64,000 bases of DNA, taken from positions 1,178,001 through 1,242,000 of the forward strand of contig NZ_JAAOYV010000001.1 of the NCBI RefSeq assembly GCF_011759585.1, read 5' to 3'. A model generated the notes under the pieces. That model ran no database searches, was not told where the DNA came from, and worked only from the letters and a program-made list of their open reading frames with translations. The position numbers and the translations under genes are program-made. Positions 58,313 through 64,000 of this stretch are shown piece after piece (within the stretch, counting starts at the first letter, position 1; every line of letters begins with the position of its first letter). The stretch is from Frigoribacterium endophyticum. Lineage in GTDB: Bacteria > Actinomycetota > Actinomycetes > Actinomycetales > Microbacteriaceae.

Positions 58313-59670
58313 GCCGCGTCCAGCCCGCCCGCCAGATCGCCCTCGACGTGCTGCGGGCGGTGGAGGAGGACGACGCCTACGCGAACCTTCTCCTGCCTCA
58401 GCGGATCGCCCGGGCCCGGCTGCAGCCCGCCGACGCCGGCCTCGCGACCGAGCTCACGTACGGCACGCTCCGGCTCCGGGGGTACTACGACCGCGTGATC
58501 GCGCTGGCCGCCCGGCGGCCGGTCGACGCCGTCGACCCGGCGCTCCTCGACGTGCTCCGCCTCGGCGTGCACCAGCTGCTCTCGACCCGGGTCGCCGTCC
58601 ACGCCGCCGTCGACGAGTCCGTCGAGCTGGCGCGCCAGGTCGGCAGCAGGTCGGGCACCGGGTTCGTCAACGGGGTCCTCCGGGCGGTGTCGCGCAGCAC
58701 TCCCGAGGAGTGGCGGCAGCGGGTGCTCGACGCCGCCACCAGCGACGACGACCGCCTGTCGGCCGAGTGGTCGCACCCGACCTGGGTGATCCGGGCCTTC
58801 CGGCGGGCCCTCGCCGCGGAGGGCCGCGTCGACGAGCTCGCCGACCTGCTCGCGGCCGACAACGACGCCCCCCGGGTCAGCCTGGTCGCCCTGCCCGGCC
58901 TCGCCGAGGTCGACGAGCTCGGCCCGCCGAGCGGGAAGCTGTCGCCGCTGGCCGCCACGAGCGCCGGGGGAGACCCCTCGCAGCACCCGGCCGTCCGCGC
59001 CGGGCGCGCGCGCGTGCAGGACGAGGGCTCCCAGATGGCCGCGCTCCTGCTGAGCCGGCACCACCCGGCGGCGGCGGGCGAGCGCTGGCTCGACCTCTGC
59101 GCCGGCCCCGGGGGGAAGGCGGCCCTGCTGGGGGCCGAGGCCGCCCGCGCCGGAGCGACGCTCGTCGCCAACGAGCTGGTGCCCGCGCGCGTGGGGCTCG
59201 TGCGGCAGGCCCTCGCGGTCGTGCCGGGGGGCGTCGAGGTGCGCGAGGGCGACGCGAGGCGCTTCGGCACGGAGGAGCCCGGCTCGTACGACCGCATCCT
59301 GCTCGACGCGCCCTGCACCGGGCTCGGCGCCCTGCGGCGGCGGCCGGAGGCGCGCTGGCGCAAGCAGCCGAGCGACGTCGGCGACCTCACCTCGCTCCAG
59401 GCCGAGCTCTTCGCGAGCGCTCTCGACGCACTGGCCCCCGGCGGGCTCCTGGCCTACGTGACGTGCTCGCCGCACCTCGCCGAGACCCGGGCGATCGTCG
59501 AGACGGGCACGGCCCGCCGCGACGACGTCGAGGTCCTCGACGCCACCGCGACGCTCGCCGAGGTTGCGGGCCGCCCCGTCGACCTCGCGAGCGGGCCCTA
59601 CGTGCAGCTGTGGCCCCACCGTCACGGCACCGACGCGATGTTCACGGCCCTGGTCCGCAAGGTCGGCTGA
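58309..59670 (+). CDS. rsmB: 16S rRNA (cytosine-5)-methyltransferase RsmB/Sun family
   Basis: A 453-residue enzyme. An N-terminal NusB-like helical RNA-binding domain (residues 5-130: [37 protein letters not shown]) precedes the SAM-dependent methylase: motif [16 protein letters not shown], motif [22 protein letters not shown], motif [13 protein letters not shown]; the Cys residues in the latter two are the catalytic pair. fmt-rsmB is a conserved pair. GTG with AGGAGG six bases upstream. Confidence 0.94.
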   Translation: MSRVQPARQIALDVLRAVEEDDAYANLLLPQRIARARLQPADAGLATELTYGTLRLRGYYDRVIALAARRPVDAVDPALLDVLRLGVHQLLSTRVAVHAAVDESVELARQVGSRSGTGFVNGVLRAVSRSTPEEWRQRVLDAATSDDDRLSAEWSHPTWVIRAFRRALAAEGRVDELADLLAADNDAPRVSLVALPGLAEVDELGPPSGKLSPLAATSAGGDPSQHPAVRAGRARVQDEGSQMAALLLSRHHPAAAGERWLDLCAGPGGKAALLGAEAARAGATLVANELVPARVGLVRQALAVVPGGVEVREGDARRFGTEEPGSYDRILLDAPCTGLGALRRRPEARWRKQPSDVGDLTSLQAELFASALDALAPGGLLAYVTCSPHLAETRAIVETGTARRDDVEVLDATATLAEVAGRPVDLASGPYVQLWPHRHGTDAMFTALVRKVG

Positions 59671-59708
59671 CGGGCGGCGGGGCCGGGGCCCTGCCGGGGG
59701 AGGGCCGG

Positions 59709-59714
59709 TAGGCT
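59709..59714 (+). promoter_or_regulatory. Candidate -10 element (TAGGCT) of rpe, leaderless layout
   Basis: TAGGCT is followed by six bases (CCTCCC, no ribosome binding site) and the GTG at 59721: one of the clearest leaderless candidates in the window. Confidence 0.5.
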
Positions 59715-59720
59715 CCTCCC

Positions 59721-60386
59721 GTGCCCGTTCGCATCAGCCCCAGCATCCTCTCGGCCGACTTCGCCAACCTCGAGCGCGACCTCGGCCGCATCGCGACCGC
59801 CGACCTCGTCCACGTCGACGTCATGGACGGCCACTTCGTGCCGAACCTCACGATCGGGCTGCCGGTCGTCGAACGGCTCCAGCAGGTCAGCCCGGTGCCG
59901 CTCGACGTCCACCTGATGATCGACGACGCCGACCGCTGGGCGCCGCGGTACGCCGAGCTCGGCGCCTTCTCCGTCACGTTCTCCGCGGAGGCCGCGGCCG
60001 ACCCCGTGGCGACCGCCCGGGCGATCCGCAGCTCGGGCGCGCGCGCGAGCATCGCCGTGAAGCCCGGCACGCCGGTCGAGCCGTACCTCGAGACCCTCGA
60101 CGAGTTCGACATGATCCTCGTGATGACGGTCGAGCCCGGCTTCGGCGGGCAGTCCTTCCAGGCCGACACGATGCCCAAGCTGGCCCGCGCCCGGGAGGCC
60201 GTCCGCGCCTCCGGCCTCGACGTCTGGCTCGAGGTCGACGGCGGCATCGACACCGAGACGATCGTGACGGCTGTCGCGGCCGGGGCCGACACCGTCGTCG
60301 CCGGCTCGGCCGTCTACGGCGGCGACCCCGCCGAGCGCATCGCCGCACTGCGGGCCGCCGCCGCGACGGTAGCCTTGTCGTCGTGA
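59721..60386 (+). CDS. rpe: Ribulose-phosphate 3-epimerase
   Basis: A 221-residue TIM barrel interconverting ribulose and xylulose 5-phosphates. Metal/catalytic motifs: [55 protein letters not shown] and LEVDGGID. Complete. Its end overlaps hisE by four bases. Confidence 0.95.
   Translation: MPVRISPSILSADFANLERDLGRIATADLVHVDVMDGHFVPNLTIGLPVVERLQQVSPVPLDVHLMIDDADRWAPRYAELGAFSVTFSAEAAADPVATARAIRSSGARASIAVKPGTPVEPYLETLDEFDMILVMTVEPGFGGQSFQADTMPKLARAREAVRASGLDVWLEVDGGIDTETIVTAVAAGADTVVAGSAVYGGDPAERIAALRAAAATVALSS
60370..60375 (+). promoter_or_regulatory. Candidate internal -10 element (TAGCCT) of hisE, leaderless layout
   Basis: TAGCCT inside the last codons of rpe is followed by seven bases and the hisE GTG. 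It could start a his transcript independent of rpe. Confidence 0.4.
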
Positions 60387-60646
60387 AGTCCTTCGACCAA
60401 CTGTTCGCCGAGCTCAGCGACAAGGCCCGTGACCGGCCCGCGGGCTCCGGCACCGTCGCCGAGCTCGACGCCGGCGTCCACCAGATCGGCAAGAAGATCG
60501 TGGAGGAGGCCGCCGAGGTGTGGATGGCCGCCGAGTACGAGGGCGACGTCGCCACTGCCGAAGAGATCTCCCAGCTGATCTACCACGTGCAGGTGCTGAT
60601 GATCGCCAAGGGCCTGACGCCCGACGACGTGTGGCGACATCTCTGA
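60383..60646 (+). CDS. hisE: Phosphoribosyl-ATP pyrophosphatase
   Basis: An 87-residue MazG-like pyrophosphatase for histidine step 2. [22 protein letters not shown], the metal-binding [17 protein letters not shown] and [18 protein letters not shown] motifs are complete. It is separate from hisI (not fused) as in most Actinobacteria. GTG overlaps the rpe stop. Ninety-seven bases with no gene separate it from hisG. Confidence 0.95.
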   Translation: MKSFDQLFAELSDKARDRPAGSGTVAELDAGVHQIGKKIVEEAAEVWMAAEYEGDVATAEEISQLIYHVQVLMIAKGLTPDDVWRHL

Positions 60647-60743
60647 GCTCGTCCCCACCACCCGAGTCGCGCCGCCGGGCCCGCCCCCGGCCGACCAGCA
60701 GCTCGCCGCCGACCCGCGGCGTCAGATCGGAACGACCCAGACC

Positions 60744-61583
60744 ATGCTCCGCGTAGCAGTGCCCAACAAGGGCTCCCTCAGCGAGACCGCCTCCGCCATG
60801 CTCAGCGAGGCCGGCTACACCGGCCGTCGTGACACCCGCACCCTCCACGTGGAGGATCCGCGCAACGGCGTCGAGTTCTTCTACCTCCGCCCCCGCGACA
60901 TCGCGACCTACGTCGGCTCCGGCGCGCTCGACGTCGGCGTCACGGGCCGTGACCTGCTGCTCGACAGCCACTCGCCGGCCCACGAGGTCGCCGCGCTCGA
61001 CTTCGGCGGCTCCACCTTCCGCTTCGCGGGCCCTCCCGGCCGCTTCGGCGACGTCCGTGACCTCGAGGGCACCCGCGTCGCCACGAGCTACGCCGGTCTC
61101 GTCGGGAGCTTCCTCGAGCAGCACGGCGTCTCCGCGACGCTCGTGAGCCTCGACGGCGCGGTCGAGAGCGCCGTCCAGCTCGGCGTGGCCGACGCGGTCG
61201 CCGACGTGGTCTCGACCGGGGGCACCCTCCGCGCCGCCGGGCTCGAGATCTTCGGCCCGGTGATCCTCGAGTCGACCGCGGTGCTGATCGCCAGCGACCC
61301 GGCCGTCGAGGGCCTGAGCGTGCTGCACCGCCGCCTCCAGGGCGTGCTCGTCGCCCGTCAGTACGTCCTGATGGACTACGACGTGCCGCTCACCCAGCTC
61401 GAGGCGGCCACCGCGGTCGCGCCGGGCATGGAGTCGCCGACGGTCTCCCCGCTGCACGACCGCGACTGGGCGGCCGTCCGGGTGATGGTGCCGCGCGGCG
61501 ACACCAACCAGGTGATGGACGCCCTCTACGACCTGGGCGCCCGGGCCATCCTGGTCAGCCCGATCCACGCCGCGAGGCTCTGA
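60744..61583 (+). CDS. hisG: ATP phosphoribosyltransferase, long form
   Basis: A 279-residue enzyme of the first histidine step. [46 protein letters not shown] (split), and the signature [21 protein letters not shown] are clear. The last 75 residues form an ACT-like domain ([27 protein letters not shown]), the histidine feedback site, so no HisZ partner is needed. ATG start; the ribosome binding site is weak. Confidence 0.95.
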   Translation: MLRVAVPNKGSLSETASAMLSEAGYTGRRDTRTLHVEDPRNGVEFFYLRPRDIATYVGSGALDVGVTGRDLLLDSHSPAHEVAALDFGGSTFRFAGPPGRFGDVRDLEGTRVATSYAGLVGSFLEQHGVSATLVSLDGAVESAVQLGVADAVADVVSTGGTLRAAGLEIFGPVILESTAVLIASDPAVEGLSVLHRRLQGVLVARQYVLMDYDVPLTQLEAATAVAPGMESPTVSPLHDRDWAAVRVMVPRGDTNQVMDALYDLGARAILVSPIHAARL

Positions 61584-61585
61584 CC

Positions 61586-62362
61586 GTGACGGCCTCCGAT
61601 CCGTCGCTCGCCGTCCGGGTCATCCCGTGCCTCGACGTGGCCGCGGGCCGTGTCGTCAAGGGCGTGAACTTCCTCGACCTGCGCGACGCGGGCGACCCCG
61701 TCGAGCTGGCGCGCACCTACTACGAGCAGGGCGCCGACGAGATCACCTTCCTCGACGTGACCGCCACGGTCGACGAGCGCTCGACGACCTACGACGTCGT
61801 GCGCGCCACCGCCGAGCAGGTCTTCATCCCGCTGACGGTCGGTGGGGGAGTCCGCTCCGCCGACGACGTCGCCCGTCTGCAGGCCGCCGGCGCCGACAAG
61901 ATCGGCGTCAACAGCGCCGCGATCGCGCGGCCCGACCTCGTCGGCGAGATCGCCGACCGCTTCGGCGCCCAGGCGGTCGTCCTCTCCCTCGACGTCAAGC
62001 GCTCGTCACGGACGGCGTCCGGCTTCGTCGTCACGACGCACGGCGGGCGGACCGAGACCGACCTCGACGCCGTCGCCTGGGCCCGAGAAGCGGTCGAGCG
62101 GGGCGCGGGCGAGCTGCTCGTCAACTCGATCGACGCCGACGGCACGAAGCAGGGCTTCGACCTCGAGCTCATCCGCCTCATGCGCGAGAACAGCCGGGTG
62201 CCCGTCGTGGCGTCCGGAGGCGCGGGTGCGGTCGAGCACTTCGCCCCGGCCATCGCGGCCGGTGCGGACGCCGTCCTCGCCGCCTCCGTCTTTCACGCCC
62301 GCGAGCTGACCGTCGGCGACGTCAAGCGCGAGCTGGCGGCGTCCGGCGCCGTCGTCCGATGA
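61586..62362 (+). CDS. hisF: Imidazole glycerol phosphate synthase cyclase subunit HisF
   Basis: A 258-residue TIM barrel that works with the HisH glutaminase (not in the window). [18 protein letters not shown] has the first catalytic Asp; [11 protein letters not shown] the second; [12 protein letters not shown] and [13 protein letters not shown] bind phosphates. Starts three bases after hisG. Complete. Confidence 0.95.
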   Translation: MTASDPSLAVRVIPCLDVAAGRVVKGVNFLDLRDAGDPVELARTYYEQGADEITFLDVTATVDERSTTYDVVRATAEQVFIPLTVGGGVRSADDVARLQAAGADKIGVNSAAIARPDLVGEIADRFGAQAVVLSLDVKRSSRTASGFVVTTHGGRTETDLDAVAWAREAVERGAGELLVNSIDADGTKQGFDLELIRLMRENSRVPVVASGGAGAVEHFAPAIAAGADAVLAASVFHARELTVGDVKRELAASGAVVR

Positions 62363-62376
62363 CCCCGGGAGCCCCC

Positions 62377-62832
62377 ATGACCGACCAGCCCACGCCTCCC
62401 GAGAGCGGTCGCGACGACCGAGTCGGCACGACGCTCACCCGCGAGACCGTCGAGCCCGTCGTCGCCCGCGCGCGCTTCGACGACGCCGGCCTGCTGCCCG
62501 CGATCATCCAGGACGCCGTGTCGCGCGACGTCCTCATGATGGGCTGGATGGACGCGGAGGCGCTCCGCCGGACCCTGACGGAGGGGCGCGTGACCTTCTG
62601 GTCGCGCTCCCGACAGGAGTACTGGCGGAAGGGCGACACCTCGGGCCACGCGCAGTTCGTCCGCGCCGCCGCTCTCGACTGCGACGACGACGCCCTGCTC
62701 GTCACCGTCGAGCAGGTCGGGGCGGCCTGCCACACGGGCGCCCGGTCGTGCTTCGACGTCGACCCGCTCGACCCCGTCACCGCCTCCGCCCCGGCCGGCA
62801 CGGCAGGGCCCGTCGACGGAGCCGCCGCGTGA
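62377..62832 (+). CDS. hisI: Phosphoribosyl-AMP cyclohydrolase
   Basis: A 151-residue zinc enzyme. [33 protein letters not shown] (in parts), KGDTSGHAQ and the zinc cluster CHTGARSCF with the earlier DCDDD are complete. Two starts are possible: the ATG at 62377 has GGGAG seven bases upstream and is preferred; the ATG at 62359 overlaps the hisF stop and would add six residues. Its stop overlaps trpE. Confidence 0.93.
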   Translation: MTDQPTPPESGRDDRVGTTLTRETVEPVVARARFDDAGLLPAIIQDAVSRDVLMMGWMDAEALRRTLTEGRVTFWSRSRQEYWRKGDTSGHAQFVRAAALDCDDDALLVTVEQVGAACHTGARSCFDVDPLDPVTASAPAGTAGPVDGAAA

Positions 62833-64000
62833 GCGGCCGCACCTCGACGACCCGGCCGGCGTTCGACGCCCTGCTGCCCGACCACCGGGTGGTGCCGGTC
62901 GTCCGTGACCTCTTCGGCGACGGCGAGACCCCGGTCGGCATCTACCGCAAGCTCGCCGCGGGCCGACCCGGCACCTTCCTCCTCGAGTCCGCCGGCCAGG
63001 GCGGCATCTGGTCGCGCTGGTCGTTCGTCGGGGTCTCGTCCTTCGGCGTCCTCACGACCGAGGCCGGACGCCCGCGGTGGCTCGACCACGGCCTCTCGGA
63101 GGAGCGAGCGCTGGGCGGCGCCGCCGGAGCGCCCCTCGAGGTGCTGAGCGCGCTGCACGACCGGTGGGCGACCCCGCGCATCGACGGGCTCCCGCCCCTG
63201 ACCGGCGGGCTCGTCGGCTTCGTCGGCTGGGAGGCCGTCCGTGAGCTCGAGCACCTGCCCGACGCTCCGCCCGCTGAGTTCGAGGTGCCCTCGCAGGCCC
63301 TCAGCTTCGTCTCGGAGCTCGTGGCGCTCGACCACCGCACGGGGGCCGTGCTCCTCATCGCCACCGTCCTGGCCGACGGCACCGACGACTCCGACACGCT
63401 CTGGGCCGACGCGCAGGCGCGGCTCGACCGCCTGCAGGCGGAGCTCGCGGTGCCCACCGAGGCGCACCTCTCCGACGTCGACCTCACCGTCGAGCCGACG
63501 CCGATCCGCCGCTCGACCGACGAGGAGTACGCGGCCGCGATCGAGCGGTCCAAGCAGTTCATCCGCGACGGCGACGTCTTCCAGGTCGTGGTGTCGCAGC
63601 GCTTCGACCACGAGCTGACCGCCGAGCCGCTCGACGTGTACCGAGTGCTGCGCACGCTGAACCCGAGCCCGTACATGTACCTGGTCAGCCTCGCCGACGC
63701 GGCGGGGGAGCCCTACTGGATCGTCGGCTCGTCGCCCGAGGCCCTGGTCAAGGTGGAGGGGCGCCGTGTGTTCACGCACCCCATCGCGGGCTCCGCGCCC
63801 CGCGGCGACACGCCCGAGGCCGACCTCGCCTTCGCCGACCGCCTCGAGCACGACGAGAAGGAGCGCGCCGAGCACCTCATGCTCGTCGACCTCGCCCGCA
63901 ACGACCTGCTGAAGGTGTGCACGCCGGGCACCGTCGAGGTCACCGAGTTCATGCAGGTGGAGAGGTTCAGCCACATCATGCACCTCGTGTCGAGCGTCGA
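62829..64000 (+). CDS. trpE: Anthranilate synthase component I (3' end beyond window)
   Basis: The first 390 codons of a chorismate-using enzyme that starts tryptophan synthesis. The N-terminal regulatory region carries [10 protein letters not shown], where LLES is the tryptophan-binding motif. The catalytic part has [49 protein letters not shown] and [22 protein letters not shown]. The GTG overlaps the hisI stop (GTGA), so trp follows his in one unit. Truncated only by the window edge. Confidence 0.94.
   Translation, partial: MSGRTSTTRPAFDALLPDHRVVPVVRDLFGDGETPVGIYRKLAAGRPGTFLLESAGQGGIWSRWSFVGVSSFGVLTTEAGRPRWLDHGLSEERALGGAAGAPLEVLSALHDRWATPRIDGLPPLTGGLVGFVGWEAVRELEHLPDAPPAEFEVPSQALSFVSELVALDHRTGAVLLIATVLADGTDDSDTLWADAQARLDRLQAELAVPTEAHLSDVDLTVEPTPIRRSTDEEYAAAIERSKQFIRDGDVFQVVVSQRFDHELTAEPLDVYRVLRTLNPSPYMYLVSLADAAGEPYWIVGSSPEALVKVEGRRVFTHPIAGSAPRGDTPEADLAFADRLEHDEKERAEHLMLVDLARNDLLKVCTPGTVEVTEFMQVERFSHIMHLVSSV

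Overview
The window is about 72 percent G+C by eye. It uses GTG starts heavily, chains genes through ATGA/GTGA overlaps, and encodes typical high-GC Gram-positive proteins. These include an omega subunit starting [16 protein letters not shown], a helicase-dead PriA, an IHF-guanylate kinase fusion, SufS/SufU, and a pyrimidine operon with an extra membrane gene. Together they point to an actinobacterium, most likely family Microbacteriaceae (Frigoribacterium, Curtobacterium, Rathayibacter or Clavibacter relatives). This is ordinary chromosome: no rRNA, tRNA, integrase, insertion sequence, CRISPR array or prophage was seen, and no gene-free stretch exceeds 300 bases.

Layout. 1-11.6 kb is the accessory-like end: a truncated secreted protein, a tiny membrane protein, a DUF2071 protein, a four-gene PotA/FbpC-type ABC importer, a small hypothetical protein, a DUF817 membrane protein, coaBC, an NRDE-family protein and a cystine-type amino-acid ABC importer. 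11.6-17.8 kb holds sufS-sufU, thrS, a HIT-domain gene and pdxST. 17.8-27 kb is the widely conserved block yebC-ruvCAB-yajC-secDF-rhodanese-rel. 27-29.8 kb is a minus-strand island: an AbiEi-like protein, a DUF349 protein and a membrane-anchored cyclophilin. 29.9-37.1 kb holds rarA, rpsD, a small membrane protein, alaS, ruvX and mltG. 37.2-43.6 kb holds aroC-aroK-aroB, a two-gene AAA+/TPR module, efp and nusB. 43.7-53.7 kb is the pyrimidine operon pyrR-pyrB-pyrC-PH-like gene-carA-carB-pyrF, running into mihF::gmk and rpoZ. 53.8-60.4 kb is metK-priA-fmt-rsmB-rpe. 60.4 kb to the end is hisE-hisG-hisF-hisI-trpE, with trpE cut by the window edge.

How the genes work together. The pyr operon carries out most of de novo UMP synthesis and sits behind a recognisable PyrR-binding RNA hairpin that overlaps the pyrR ribosome binding site. 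The aro, his and trp genes make chorismate and its products, but aroE and aroQ are absent from the aro cluster. The cystine-type importer lies directly upstream of the cysteine desulfurase pair, which suggests a sulfur supply link.

The main points of interest are: (i) the uncharacterised AAA+ ATPase / TPR membrane-protein pair wedged between aroB and efp with its own strong TATGAT promoter; (ii) a repeated promoter layout, TANNNT followed 6-9 bases later by the start codon, at about eight genes, which predicts leaderless mRNAs; (iii) two perfect operator-like palindromes, at 5999-6019 and 17808-17821; (iv) the IHF-Gmk fusion; (v) a DUF817 gene whose 3' third runs antisense through coaBC.
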